This document shows positions 1 to 8,471 of a stretch of 22,189 nt of DNA, piece by piece. A program made the translations under genes and the position numbers. How positions within the stretch are numbered: position 1 is the first letter of the stretch; each line of letters begins with the position of its first letter. Under the pieces are notes generated by a model. That model did no database searches. It was not told the origin of the DNA and saw only the letters and a program-made list of their open reading frames with translations. The stretch lies in IMG/VR virus record IMGVR_UViG_3300020207_002067, positions 1-22,189 of that record, one strand, 5' to 3'. Source of the stretch: a virus.

Positions 1-1
1 G

Positions 2-574
2 TTTACTGCGCACGCTCTTGATCTTGGTGCAAGCAAGGTTTATTCGATTGAACCCAATCGTTCACTGTTACGAACGGCAATGAAAAACGTCGACGATTAC
101 GTGATCAATGCAAAGCAATCACCTGTCGTTCCTGTTCATGCTGCTATCATGAACAATAAAGAACACATAAATCACATTTACCAACCCCAAGATGCTGAAG
201 ACTTTCAGAAACTCACATTCAAAGAATTCATTGAGTATTATGAAATTGAACACATCGATTTTCTGAAGATTGACTGCGAAGGTGGAGAATACGACATACT
301 GACAAAAGAAAATCTTGAGTGGATACAGAAAAATGTGAGCTTCATAGCACTAGAGATTCATCGTGCTCACTCAGATACTGGTGCTGAAGATTTTATGAAG
401 TTCCGTAATGAGTTTTTCAAACCTTATTGGGATGAAGGTAAGGTCAGATTTCAAAATCATCACATCAAACAGTCTATCTGGAATGACGATCTTATCATAA
501 ACAAGCAATATGGTAACCCACTTCCCAGAGAATTCATGATATACTTTGCTAATCGACCCAGTGCACACGGTTAG
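2..574 (+). CDS. FkbM-family SAM-dependent methyltransferase (5' end outside window)
   Basis: The reading frame is open from base 2, so the N-terminus lies upstream; 190 residues are visible. The visible start holds the end of a Rossmann SAM-binding segment (LDLGASKVYSIEPN), in which the acidic residue of SIEPN would bind the ribose of SAM. Further on, FLKIDCEGGEYDIL matches the FkbM signature (IKIDxEGxExxVL). FkbM enzymes O-methylate sugars and other small molecules. Two glycosyltransferases lie further along the window, so glycan modification is a reasonable guess, but the substrate cannot be read from sequence. An internal ATG at base 80 would remove the SAM-binding segment and is not the true start. 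The gene ends just before a strong promoter. Confidence 0.85.
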   Translation, partial: FTAHALDLGASKVYSIEPNRSLLRTAMKNVDDYVINAKQSPVVPVHAAIMNNKEHINHIYQPQDAEDFQKLTFKEFIEYYEIEHIDFLKIDCEGGEYDILTKENLEWIQKNVSFIALEIHRAHSDTGAEDFMKFRNEFFKPYWDEGKVRFQNHHIKQSIWNDDLIINKQYGNPLPREFMIYFANRPSAHG

Positions 575-582
575 AAAAATTG

Positions 583-611
583 TTGACATTTTCTCTTAAA
601 TGTATTATAAT
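583..611 (+). promoter_or_regulatory. Consensus sigma70 promoter
   Basis: TTGACA (583-588), a 17-base spacer and TATAAT (606-611) match the bacterial housekeeping consensus perfectly. It sits 9 bases after the methyltransferase stop and about 80 bases before the next start codon, which leaves an untranslated leader. The box shares the string TGTATTATAATT with the promoters at 14848 and 21569. Confidence 0.9.
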
Positions 612-650
612 TAAGAATATTCAGTTTTACTCCAAAATAAATAGCTAGGT

Positions 651-669
651 TACCAAAATGATTTTGGTA
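651..669 (+). repeat. Perfect 8-bp hairpin in the 5' leader
   Basis: TACCAAAA and TTTTGGTA are exact inverse complements separated by TGA. The hairpin lies in the leader transcribed from the promoter at 583, ending 8 bases before the AAGAGGAG ribosome binding site of the GTG-initiated gene at 691. It could stabilise the mRNA 5' end or be a protein-binding operator. It has no U-run, so it is not a terminator. Confidence 0.6.
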
Positions 670-690
670 CTGAACTAAGAGGAGTTTAAG

Positions 691-1176
691 GTGGCTGAAT
701 CAGACTTAAAAACTGATATTGCCCTTATTAAGAAAGATATCAAGCAAATTGAGAATTTCTTTTCCAAAGTAGAAGGCAGCATGGAGAAACTAATTGACGT
801 TTCCAAAATGACTGCTGTACAGGAAGAGGTCCTTAAGATTGCAACCGAGAAGCTCGACGACCTCGAAGAAAGAATTGAGACACATCGTAAAGAAGATGAA
901 GCCCGTGTCGTAGAAATGTCTAAGAAGCTAGAAGAGTATAGAGAATCCTCTCGTAGAGACCACAAACAGCTTGCAGAACATAATGCAAAGCAAAGACTCA
1001 AGCACGATGAAGCTATCTTAGAAAAGGTAGAGGCACTATCCATAGAGCTCTCTTCTAAACTAGATGATCACGGTTCTCGGCTCCGATCACTTGAGCATTG
1101 GAAGTATTACCTCATGGGTTTGGGTGGTGCCGTTGCATTTTTGGGTCTTGAACATTTTGTTTCAATTATAGGTTGA
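691..1176 (+). CDS. Coiled-coil protein with C-terminal membrane anchor (XhlA-like layout)
   Basis: This 161-residue protein is almost entirely charged heptad-like helix (residues 1 to about 135) followed by one hydrophobic segment (about 138-158) at the very C-terminus. The start is GTG at 691, chosen for the AAGAGGAG ribosome binding site 6 bases upstream. The layout resembles XhlA-type accessory lysis proteins and other tail-anchored phage proteins, but I see no sequence match strong enough to name a family. It is alone behind a consensus promoter and a leader hairpin, and is probably an early membrane-associated protein. Its stop codon TGA lies inside the -35 box of the next promoter. Function unknown. 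Confidence 0.75.
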   Translation: MAESDLKTDIALIKKDIKQIENFFSKVEGSMEKLIDVSKMTAVQEEVLKIATEKLDDLEERIETHRKEDEARVVEMSKKLEEYRESSRRDHKQLAEHNAKQRLKHDEAILEKVEALSIELSSKLDDHGSRLRSLEHWKYYLMGLGGAVAFLGLEHFVSIIG

Positions 1177-1201
1177 CATTCCCCAACAAACATGATAAAA
1201 T
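1173..1201 (+). promoter_or_regulatory. Sigma70 promoter overlapping a stop codon
   Basis: TTGACA (1173-1178), 17-base spacer, TAAAAT (1196-1201) with the extended -10 dinucleotide TG one base before it. The TGA stop of the upstream gene is embedded in the -35 box. It would drive the primase-thyX-RNR block. Confidence 0.85.
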
Positions 1202-1236
1202 AACCTTATAGACTAAACCCTATTAGGCCCTTTATT

Positions 1237-2256
1237 ATGCTTGATTTCGTTGATATCCAATACGCCCAACTATTGTCGGGTCGGTTGGAAAACTTTAAGA
1301 TTCGATCTACCAATCCCTATAAGATCAATTTCCGTTGCCCTATCTGCGGCGACTCTCAAAAATCTCGGTCTAAGGCCCGAGGTTGGCTTCTAGAGAAAGA
1401 TAACAGCCTTCTTTATTACTGCCACAATTGTGGTGCAAGTCAATCATTCTCGTTCTTCCTTAAGGGCCAAGACCCTATGATGTATAACGATTATGTGGCT
1501 GAGAAGTTCATCAAGAAAGCTAACAACTCAATCTCGACTACTCCAGATGATAAATTCAAGACTGCAAAGCCAAAATTCAACAAGAAAAATAATCCACTAA
1601 AAACCATCAAAAAAATCAGTCAACTCCAATGGAATCATCCAGTCAAAAGATATATAAACCAGAGGCAGATTCCTCCGAATCAGCACTACAGACTCTATTA
1701 CGTAAACAAGTTCAAAGGATGGATTAACTCAATCATCCCAAATAAATTCGAAAACGTAGATAGAGACGAACCACGATTGGTGATACCATTTTTCGATGAA
1801 GACAAAAATGTCTTCGGTGTATCTGCCCGAGGCTTTGATCCCAATGGGGTCCGATATCTTACAATTATGTTTGATGAACGACCTAAGATCTTTGGCCTAG
1901 ACACAGTTGATTTTAGTAGACAGTACTACGTGGTTGAAGGTGCTATCGATAGCTTTTTCTTACGTAACGCCGTGGCTATGGCCGGAGCGGACGGAAACAC
2001 TTCAGCTCTAAAAAATGCGAAAGAGAAAGCCGTATTTGTATTCGATGCAGAACCTCGTAATAAAGAAATCCACAAACGCATGGAAAAGGTCATTGAACAG
2101 GGATATAAAATTTGTATTTGGCCACATGATGTACCAGGCAAGGATATTAATGAAATGATACTCAATGGATGCACGGATGTTGGAAGTATTATTAGGTCGA
2201 ATATATACTCTGGCCTTGAGGCAAAACTCAAACTACAACAATGGAAAAGGACTTAG
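1237..2256 (+). CDS. DNA primase, T4 gp61-like
   Basis: The 339-residue protein has an N-terminal zinc-binding domain (C34-P-I-C37 and C62-H-N-C65) followed by the KARGW motif seen in T4 gp61. The central and C-terminal parts fit a TOPRIM-type catalytic core: PRLVIPFFDE, then VVEGAIDSFF with its acidic residue, and VFDAEPRN. The order, spacing and length (gp61 is about 342 aa) match T4 primase, which makes short RNA primers for lagging-strand synthesis with the gp41 helicase. The helicase gene is not in this window. The ATG at 1237 follows a weak TTAGG-like site. It heads the operon-like run of nucleotide metabolism genes. Confidence 0.93.
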   Translation: MLDFVDIQYAQLLSGRLENFKIRSTNPYKINFRCPICGDSQKSRSKARGWLLEKDNSLLYYCHNCGASQSFSFFLKGQDPMMYNDYVAEKFIKKANNSISTTPDDKFKTAKPKFNKKNNPLKTIKKISQLQWNHPVKRYINQRQIPPNQHYRLYYVNKFKGWINSIIPNKFENVDRDEPRLVIPFFDEDKNVFGVSARGFDPNGVRYLTIMFDERPKIFGLDTVDFSRQYYVVEGAIDSFFLRNAVAMAGADGNTSALKNAKEKAVFVFDAEPRNKEIHKRMEKVIEQGYKICIWPHDVPGKDINEMILNGCTDVGSIIRSNIYSGLEAKLKLQQWKRT

Positions 2257-2259
2257 ATA

Positions 2260-2928
2260 ATGAATGTGAAGTTGATTAGTTACAGTCAACCAACTAGATT
2301 AATGGATTCTGAAGGGATATCCGATATACAAGACTTGATTGCTTTCTGTGCTCGAGTCAGTAACCCTGCAAATCAATACAATACTGAAACAAGTGAAAAG
2401 CTTTTAAAGTATCTTGCAAAACACAAACACTGGTCGCCATTTGAAATGGCTAGTGCGTGTCTCGAGGTAGAAACTACAAGAGATATTGCAAGACAGCTAA
2501 TAAGGCATCGTAGTTTTAGTTTCCAAGAATTCAGTCAACGTTATGCAGACCCCACTGAAGATTTGGAATTTGTAACTAGAGAGGCAAGATTACAAGACCC
2601 CAAGAATCGACAGAATTCTATTGCTACTAATGATCCTCGACTGTATGAAAAATGGAACATGAGACAGATGGAACTCATTCACAAGGTTAAAGAACTATAT
2701 AAATGGGCTATCGATAATGGTATCGCTAAAGAACAAGCCCGGGCAGTATTACCTGAAGGACTGACTGTCTCTCGTCTTTATGTCAATGGAACCATTCGCT
2801 CTTGGATTCACTATATTGAACTCCGAAGTGCAAATGGTACTCAAAAAGAACACATGGAACTTGCGCGTGCTTGTGCCGCGGCAATTCACCATATCTTTCC
2901 TCTTGCGAAAGATTACGTAACCGAATAA
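2260..2928 (+). CDS. thyX: Flavin-dependent thymidylate synthase ThyX
   Basis: This 222-residue protein contains the ThyX signature RHRxxSxxxxSxRY as RHRSFSFQEFSQRY (residues 82-95), which binds FAD and dUMP. The later segment with QARAVLPEG and the C-terminal helices also fit the family. ThyX methylates dUMP to dTMP using methylene-tetrahydrofolate as carbon donor and reduced FAD as hydride source, and releases tetrahydrofolate. It starts 3 bases after the primase stop and is followed 9 bases later by the RNR large subunit. The serine hydroxymethyltransferase gene at 10914 would regenerate its methylene-tetrahydrofolate. No dihydrofolate reductase is needed or seen. Confidence 0.96.
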   Translation: MNVKLISYSQPTRLMDSEGISDIQDLIAFCARVSNPANQYNTETSEKLLKYLAKHKHWSPFEMASACLEVETTRDIARQLIRHRSFSFQEFSQRYADPTEDLEFVTREARLQDPKNRQNSIATNDPRLYEKWNMRQMELIHKVKELYKWAIDNGIAKEQARAVLPEGLTVSRLYVNGTIRSWIHYIELRSANGTQKEHMELARACAAAIHHIFPLAKDYVTE

Positions 2929-2937
2929 GGAGCAATC

Positions 2938-4722
2938 ATGGATCACCTTGGAATCCAAATCGATAACAAGAGAAACAAGTTACTGTCAGAGCAATCATCG
3001 AAACTGTTAAAGGATTATTATTGTCGTGAAGATGAGAAGAGTCCCCAGCAAGCATTTGCAAGGGCTGCAGTGGCATATTCTTATGGTGATTTGAAGTTAG
3101 CGCAACGAATCTATGATTATGTTTCTAAGGGTTGGTTCATGTTTGCCTCTCCAGTCCTTTCTAATGCACCTGTTAAGGGTGAACCAGTAAAGGCATTACC
3201 TATCTCGTGTTTCTTGACATATGTTCCCGATTCCCTAGAAGGGTTGATCGACCATAGTGCAGAGCTGAGATGGTTGTCGGTTAAAGGTGGGGGTGTTGGT
3301 GGCCACTGGTCTGACGTAAGAGCAGTATCCAAAAAGGCTCCTGGTCCGATGCCGTTCTTACATACCGTTGATGCGGATATGGTAGCGTACCGCCAGGGAC
3401 GCACAAGAAAGGGCTCTTATGCGGCGTATATTGACTGTGATCATCCAGATATCATCGAGTTCGTGAATATGCGGATTCCTACTGGAGATGTAAATCGTAA
3501 AAATTTGAACCTACATCACGCCGTAAATATCACCGATAAGTTTATGGAGGCAGTTCAGTCTGGTGCGGATTGGGATCTAATTGATCCAGATGACGGTACA
3601 GTAAGAGATACCATGAAGGCTCGTAAATTGTGGGAACATCTATTGGAGACTCGATATCGAACAGGTGAACCTTATCTGAATTTCATTGATACAGCAAATC
3701 GTGCTCTTCCTCAAACACAACAAGATATGGGCCTGAAAATTCGTGGTTCGAATTTGTGTAATGAAATTCATCTTGTCACCAACGAAGAACGTACTGCTGT
3801 ATGCTGTCTGTCATCCGTGAATGTAGAAAAATACGATGACTGGAAAGATACCACCATGATTGAAGATCTAATTATCTACCTCGATAATGTATTACAGTTC
3901 TTTATCGATCATGCTGGAGACGAAATTTCTCGTGCTCGATATAGTGCAGAACGTGAAAGATCTCTCGGTCTTGGAGCAATGGGCCTGCACTCTTATTTCC
4001 AAAAACACATGATTCCTTTTGGCAGTGATGCAGCAATAGAAAAGAATGAAGAAATTTTCTCTTTGATAAAGGAAAGAGCCGTTAAGGCCACGCTGGATAT
4101 GGGTAAGAAGAAGGGTGAAGCACCAGATATGAAAGGTACTGGTCGCCGGAATGCTCACATGCTAGCAATTGCACCCAATGCTAATTCTTCTATGATCGTA
4201 GATACATCTCCCAGCATCGAACCTTGGAAAGCAAATGCGTTCACCTCTCGTACTCGTGTTGGATCTCACCTGAATAAGAACCCCTACCTAGAGAAAGAAC
4301 TAGAACGTCTCGGTAAGAACACAGATGAAATTTGGTCTTCGATCATTACATCTGGTGGTTCGGTCCAACATCTTGATTTTCTTTCTGACCATGTAAAAGA
4401 AGTATTTAAGACAGCAATTGAACTCGACCAGTTGTGGTTGGTTAAACTTGCTGGTGATCGTCAGACTCATCTGTGTCAAGGTCAATCTCTGAATGTTTTC
4501 TTTCCAGCTGGTGCTCCTAAATCATATCTACACAAGGTTCATTTCGAGGCTTGGAAACAGGGTTGTAAGGGTCTCTACTATCTTCGCACCGAAACATCTA
4601 ATAAGGCTGAGAACGTATCTGCCAAGGTGGAAAGAGAGAAACTTGATTCTTTGGTTGCACCCGTCAATTTTACCAACGGTAAAGAAGAGAATCAAGACGA
4701 GTGCGTTGCATGTCAAGGATAA
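2938..4722 (+). CDS. nrdA: Class I ribonucleotide reductase, large (alpha) subunit
   Basis: The 594-residue protein carries the catalytic triad in SNLCNEI (N272, C274, E276), the active-site redox cysteines at C91 (LPISCF) and C289/C290, the radical-transfer tyrosine pair Y547-Y548 (GLYYLRT), and a C-terminal CVAC pair (589-592) reduced by glutaredoxin or thioredoxin. It is much shorter than E. coli NrdA (761 aa), and the N-terminal ATP-cone that gives dATP feedback inhibition is absent, as in many phage RNRs. An AAGGAG site precedes the ATG. Its 3' end overlaps the alternative oxidase gene by 13 bases, and the small subunit follows after that gene, an unusual interruption of nrdAB. Confidence 0.96.
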   Translation: MDHLGIQIDNKRNKLLSEQSSKLLKDYYCREDEKSPQQAFARAAVAYSYGDLKLAQRIYDYVSKGWFMFASPVLSNAPVKGEPVKALPISCFLTYVPDSLEGLIDHSAELRWLSVKGGGVGGHWSDVRAVSKKAPGPMPFLHTVDADMVAYRQGRTRKGSYAAYIDCDHPDIIEFVNMRIPTGDVNRKNLNLHHAVNITDKFMEAVQSGADWDLIDPDDGTVRDTMKARKLWEHLLETRYRTGEPYLNFIDTANRALPQTQQDMGLKIRGSNLCNEIHLVTNEERTAVCCLSSVNVEKYDDWKDTTMIEDLIIYLDNVLQFFIDHAGDEISRARYSAERERSLGLGAMGLHSYFQKHMIPFGSDAAIEKNEEIFSLIKERAVKATLDMGKKKGEAPDMKGTGRRNAHMLAIAPNANSSMIVDTSPSIEPWKANAFTSRTRVGSHLNKNPYLEKELERLGKNTDEIWSSIITSGGSVQHLDFLSDHVKEVFKTAIELDQLWLVKLAGDRQTHLCQGQSLNVFFPAGAPKSYLHKVHFEAWKQGCKGLYYLRTETSNKAENVSAKVEREKLDSLVAPVNFTNGKEENQDECVACQG

Positions 4723-5282
4723 GCCATTTCTTTGCCTATGGTCAGACAAAGATGTTTCGATTCTTTGCTGATACATTCTTCGCAAAGAGGTATGGTCACA
4801 GAGCAGTAGTATTAGAAACAATTGCCGGAGTACCTGGTATGGTTGCCGGCATGTGGATTCATCTGCGCAGTCTTAGAAAATTAAAGACTGGATATGGTCC
4901 ACAAATACGAGAACTCTTGGCAGAGGCCGAGAACGAAAGAATGCATCTCATGTTCTTCATTGAGATCGCACAGCCGAATTGGTTTGAAAGAGCATTGATT
5001 CTCGTTGCTCAGTTTATATTCTGGCATTATTATCTTGTGTTTTATATCTTCTTCCCTAAGACGGCACATCTCATGGTACATTATTTCGAAGAAGAAGCAG
5101 TACGTAGTTATGAGAGCTATTTGAAAATGATATCTCATGGCGAGATAGATAATACACCCGCACCGAAACTTGCAATTGATTATTATGACCTGAAACCCGA
5201 TGCAAGACTATACGACATGGTGTATAGAGTCCAGCAGGACGAAAAGCACCATTCGCAAACAAATTTTAAATTATCTCAATAA
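4710..5282 (+). CDS. aox: Alternative oxidase (cyanide-insensitive ubiquinol oxidase)
   Basis: The 190-residue product has all hallmark motifs of the AOX di-iron family: VVLETIAGVPGM (E36), AENERMHL (E76, H79), YFEEEAV (E127-E129) and DEKHH near the C-terminus, giving all six carboxylate and histidine ligands. AOX oxidises ubiquinol and reduces oxygen to water at the inner face of the membrane without pumping protons. It is a monotopic membrane protein; the hydrophobic helix around residues 95-115 fits. Bacterial AOXs are usually a little longer at the N-terminus. I chose ATG 4710, because residues FAYGQTKMFRFFADTFF fit the family; GTG 4701 and ATG 4752 are alternatives. It lies between nrdA and nrdB, overlapping nrdA, so it is probably co-expressed. 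Cyanophage plastoquinol oxidases are the nearest known phage parallel. Confidence 0.94.
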   Translation: MSRISHFFAYGQTKMFRFFADTFFAKRYGHRAVVLETIAGVPGMVAGMWIHLRSLRKLKTGYGPQIRELLAEAENERMHLMFFIEIAQPNWFERALILVAQFIFWHYYLVFYIFFPKTAHLMVHYFEEEAVRSYESYLKMISHGEIDNTPAPKLAIDYYDLKPDARLYDMVYRVQQDEKHHSQTNFKLSQ

Positions 5283-5297
5283 AGAGGAAATCCCCCA

Positions 5298-6500
5298 ATG
5301 CAAGTAGTAATTTACTCTAAGTCTTTCTGCCCTTTTTGTGAAAAAGCAAAGGCATGGTTCCGGCAGCATGATTATACATTTACCGAGATCAAACTCGATG
5401 ATGAAGAGCAACGCATGTCGTTTTACCAAAAGTATCCAAACGTAAGATCCGTACCTCAAATCTTTATCGATGATAAGCACATTGGTACCTATAATGATCT
5501 AATGGCAATCGCAGATACCTTGATTAAAAAGTCTTCTGGTGGTCTACTCGAATTCTCTGAAACTTATAAGCCTTTTCATTATCCATGGGCAATCGATATC
5601 ACAACTAGACATGAGAAGGCACACTGGATTGAAGATGAGCTCGATCTATCTGAAGATGTGTCCGATTGGAAAGGTGGCAAGATTACTCCGGTAGAAAAAG
5701 AATATATCACGAATATCCTGAGACTGTTTACTCAGTCAGATGTTGCTGTAGGACAGAATTATTTTGATCAGTTCATTCCTAAGTTTAAGAACAACGAAGT
5801 CCGTAACATGCTATCTTCCTTTGCTGCACGAGAAGGTATTCACCAACGTGCATATGCTCTACTGAATGAGACCCTTGGTCTGTCTGCTGAAGAATATCAC
5901 GCATTCCTTGAATACAAAGAGATGGCCGACAAGATTGAATACATGATGGAGTCGGACGTAAATACAATGAGAGGACTCGGTCAGGCACTTGCCAAATCTG
6001 TATTCAATGAAGGTGTTGCCCTCTTTGCATCTTTCGTGATGCTGTTGAATTTCCAACGGTTCGGTAAGATGAAAGGCATGGGTAAGGTTGTAGAATGGTC
6101 GATTCGTGATGAGAGCATGCATGTAGAAGGCAATTCCAAACTGTTTAAGGTGTTCTGCCAAGAACATCCTCGTATTGTAGACGATGAATTCAAGGCAGAG
6201 ATTTATGAAATGTCTCGTCAGATCGTAAAGCTTGAAGACAAGTTCATCGATCTTGCATATAAGATGGGTGAGATTGAGGGGCTCGAGAAATCAGAAGTCA
6301 AGCAGTATATTCGATATATTACCGACCGTCGTTTGATTCAACTTGGTATGAAACCAAATTTCCGAGTCAAAGACAATCCACTTCCCTGGTTGGAATGGGT
6401 TCTGAATGGAGCAGACCATACCAACTTCTTTGAGAATCGTGTAACTGAATATGAAGTGGCAGGTCTGTCGGGTAGCTGGGATGAAGCATACGCTGCCTAG
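5298..6500 (+). CDS. nrdB: Glutaredoxin fused to ribonucleotide reductase small (beta) subunit
   Basis: Residues 1 to about 76 form a glutaredoxin domain with CPFC (C11, C14) and the cis-proline segment SVPQIF. Residues from about 85 to 400 are the R2 radical subunit. The di-iron ligands are visible as D148, E179, H182, E238, E272 and H275, with the radical tyrosine at Y186. The spacings D148-E179 and E238-E272 equal those of E. coli NrdB; the shorter E179-E238 gap is nearer NrdF-type proteins. The fused glutaredoxin could directly reduce the CVAC tail of the large subunit. An AGAGGA site precedes the ATG at 5298. Grx-R2 fusions exist in a few bacteria. The 3' end overlaps the next gene by 20 bases. 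Confidence 0.95.
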   Translation: MQVVIYSKSFCPFCEKAKAWFRQHDYTFTEIKLDDEEQRMSFYQKYPNVRSVPQIFIDDKHIGTYNDLMAIADTLIKKSSGGLLEFSETYKPFHYPWAIDITTRHEKAHWIEDELDLSEDVSDWKGGKITPVEKEYITNILRLFTQSDVAVGQNYFDQFIPKFKNNEVRNMLSSFAAREGIHQRAYALLNETLGLSAEEYHAFLEYKEMADKIEYMMESDVNTMRGLGQALAKSVFNEGVALFASFVMLLNFQRFGKMKGMGKVVEWSIRDESMHVEGNSKLFKVFCQEHPRIVDDEFKAEIYEMSRQIVKLEDKFIDLAYKMGEIEGLEKSEVKQYIRYITDRRLIQLGMKPNFRVKDNPLPWLEWVLNGADHTNFFENRVTEYEVAGLSGSWDEAYAA

Positions 6501-6861
6501 TGCTCCAGGTCTTTTACCTTATGGGTCGAATGTCAGTGCTCCGGCCATTCAATTACCGGACACTGACCTCTTTCGAAGTGAACGTGGTCTAAATGCTAGT
6601 AAATATTTCGAAGAGAGACTGAATCAACTAAATCGTGAATACGAAGAGTTGGTAGAGTTGGCCCAACAAACTGAGATGGTTTATCGTGCTCGGTATAATT
6701 TTGTACCAAAGGTTGGCCATATATATTATTTGTATGAGACAGAAAACGAGTATCTTTTGAGTTTAATTGACAACTGGACTCGATACAAATGTATTGGAGC
6801 ATATCGGTTCACAGCCGATAATATTTGGGACAAGGTTGATGATAAACAAGACGGCGTTTGA
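6481..6861 (+). CDS. DUF2452-family protein
   Basis: This 126-residue protein has an N-terminal [16 protein letters not shown] segment, a central helix with paired glutamates, and a C-terminal part ([13 protein letters not shown], then [12 protein letters not shown]) that matches DUF2452 as I remember it: a short helical region followed by a pattern like GKxYHLY and GxYRLxAD. The function of DUF2452 is unknown; it occurs in proteobacteria and marine phages. I chose ATG 6481, overlapping the end of the RNR small subunit by 20 bases; the upstream in-frame ATG at 6451 would deepen the overlap. Its 3' end overlaps hemA by 23 bases, so the genes from RNR to hemA are probably translated together. 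Confidence 0.75.
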   Translation: MKHTLPSAPGLLPYGSNVSAPAIQLPDTDLFRSERGLNASKYFEERLNQLNREYEELVELAQQTEMVYRARYNFVPKVGHIYYLYETENEYLLSLIDNWTRYKCIGAYRFTADNIWDKVDDKQDGV

Positions 6862-8038
6862 GAAGGTAATTACCGATCTAAAGGATCAAGGTAAATATAG
6901 AATTTTCAACGACATCGTAAGAACACGAGGTGAATTTCCAAGAGCCACATGGTACGGAAAATACGCACCTAAGAATATAGTAAATTGGTGTTCGAATGAT
7001 TACCTCAATATGGGTCAAAATCAATTTGTAATTGATGCGATGCACACAGCCCTTGATAAGACAGGTGCTGGATCGGGTGGTACACGAAACATTGGTGGCA
7101 CATCTCATTTCCACGTAACACTAGAGAAAGAGCTGGCGCTTTTACACCAGAAAGAGAGCGCTGTTCTATTCACTTCTGCATATGTTGCAAATGAATGGTC
7201 TCTGGTAGCTCTAGCCCAAATCATACCAAATTTGATATATCTCAGTGATTCGAAGAATCATGCTAGTATGATTCAAGGCATTCGACACAGTGGTGCTTCG
7301 AAGCAGATTTGGCAACACAATGATATGGCAGAACTAGAATTGGCACTACAAACATCTCAACTGGATGGCCAAACACCTTGTATTGTATTTGAAAGTGTTT
7401 ATAGTATGGACGGGGATGTAGCCCCAATTAAAGAAATATGTGATCTTGCAGAAAAATATGGTGCAATTACATATATCGATGAGGTACACGCAGTAGGACT
7501 GTACGGTAATACCGGGGCAGGATACTGTGAGAAAATAGGAGAAAAGAGGGTAGATATAATCAATGGAACACTTGGAAAAGCGTTTGGTTGTCACGGTGGT
7601 TACATTGCTGGTGATAGTATTGTTCTTGATGCAATTCGATCAATCGCATCCGGCTTCATCTTCACCACATCAACATCACCTGTCGTGTGTGCAGGAGCCA
7701 TCGCATCAATACGCTACTTAAAAGATCATAATGAGTTAAGGGAGAAACATCAAGAGCGAGCAACCACACTCAAGCAGATGATACTTGACGCTGGTCTCAT
7801 GGTACATGATGCAGCCTGTACTCACATTGTACCAGTCATGGTCGGTGATGCTAAAAAATGTAAGGTCATAAGCGATGAACTACTAGATAAATATAGTTTA
7901 TACATTCAACCAATTAATTATCCCACGGTAGATGTGGGTACAGAACGATTAAGAATAACACCAACACCATTACATGATGACGGTATGATGCATGATTTGG
8001 TAACAGCATTGAGGAAAGTATTTGATGAACATTCGTAG
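6839..8038 (+). CDS. hemA: 5-aminolevulinate synthase (Shemin pathway)
   Basis: The 399-residue protein is close throughout to alphaproteobacterial ALAS (about 405 aa), a PLP enzyme that condenses glycine and succinyl-CoA to 5-aminolevulinate, CO2 and CoA. Visible features: [28 protein letters not shown], the PLP-contacting [10 protein letters not shown] (D214, H217), the Schiff-base lysine K247 in GTLGKAFG, and C-terminal [22 protein letters not shown]. The last of these, with [10 protein letters not shown], favours ALAS over sister alpha-oxoamine synthases such as BioF or Kbl. ATG 6839 is chosen; the frame stays open to a TTG at 6767 but those extra residues do not fit the family. It overlaps the genes on both sides. 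Viral ALAS genes have been reported from aquatic metagenomes, as I recall. No later heme gene is visible here. Confidence 0.96.
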   Translation: MINKTAFEKVITDLKDQGKYRIFNDIVRTRGEFPRATWYGKYAPKNIVNWCSNDYLNMGQNQFVIDAMHTALDKTGAGSGGTRNIGGTSHFHVTLEKELALLHQKESAVLFTSAYVANEWSLVALAQIIPNLIYLSDSKNHASMIQGIRHSGASKQIWQHNDMAELELALQTSQLDGQTPCIVFESVYSMDGDVAPIKEICDLAEKYGAITYIDEVHAVGLYGNTGAGYCEKIGEKRVDIINGTLGKAFGCHGGYIAGDSIVLDAIRSIASGFIFTTSTSPVVCAGAIASIRYLKDHNELREKHQERATTLKQMILDAGLMVHDAACTHIVPVMVGDAKKCKVISDELLDKYSLYIQPINYPTVDVGTERLRITPTPLHDDGMMHDLVTALRKVFDEHS

Positions 8039-8471
8039 AAATTTGTGGAGAGCAGGGGGATTGGCATCAGTAGGTATGGCTTACATCGGAGCAATTGTAC
8101 CTGGCATTCCTACAACATCATTCCTTCTTCTAGCATTGTGGTGTTTCAGTAAGAGTTCACCTAGATTAGAAAAGTGGGTGTGGGAACACCCAACCTTTGG
8201 ACCATATGTGCAGAATTGGACGAATAAGAGGGTCTATCCAACAAAAGCAAAGTATGTTATGCTTGTATGTTGTACGATTAGTTTTGTTTGGATTCTCTAT
8301 CTCCAATTGAAACCCATTGCTACCGTTAGCATTGGTTTATTCATGCTCTTCTGGCTAGTTTGGGCTTGGAGATACCCAGGCTCTATAGAAGAATATGACA
8401 GACGAGTACACCTCGGTAAGCGTATCGGTTGGTTGAAAGGAGAAATAAAAAATGCCCCAGAAAAAGGATAG
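8025..8471 (+). CDS. DUF454 / YbaN-like inner membrane protein
   Basis: The 148-residue product has the DUF454 hallmarks: an N-terminal helix, [27 protein letters not shown], then a [11 protein letters not shown] segment and two further hydrophobic helices (about residues 82-98 and 101-118). E. coli YbaN has the same layout with VLPTTPFILLAAWCFARSSPR. The biochemical role of the family is not established. The ATG at 8025 lies inside the 3' end of hemA (14-base overlap), so its translation is probably coupled to hemA. This pairing suggests a role near heme or iron handling, but that is inference from position only. Confidence 0.88.
   Translation: MNIRRNLWRAGGLASVGMAYIGAIVPGIPTTSFLLLALWCFSKSSPRLEKWVWEHPTFGPYVQNWTNKRVYPTKAKYVMLVCCTISFVWILYLQLKPIATVSIGLFMLFWLVWAWRYPGSIEEYDRRVHLGKRIGWLKGEIKNAPEKG

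Noticed and set aside
3214-3219. TTGACA inside nrdA
   Set aside because: No -10-like hexamer lies 16-18 bases downstream, so it is a chance match.
6767-6795. TTGACA upstream of hemA
   Set aside because: The hexamer at 17-base spacing (TGTATT) lacks the conserved A at position 2; too weak to call a promoter.
6839-8038. BioF or Kbl (sister alpha-oxoamine synthases) instead of ALAS
   Set aside because: [10 protein letters not shown] and [22 protein letters not shown] favour ALAS, and there are no biotin or threonine-degradation neighbours.
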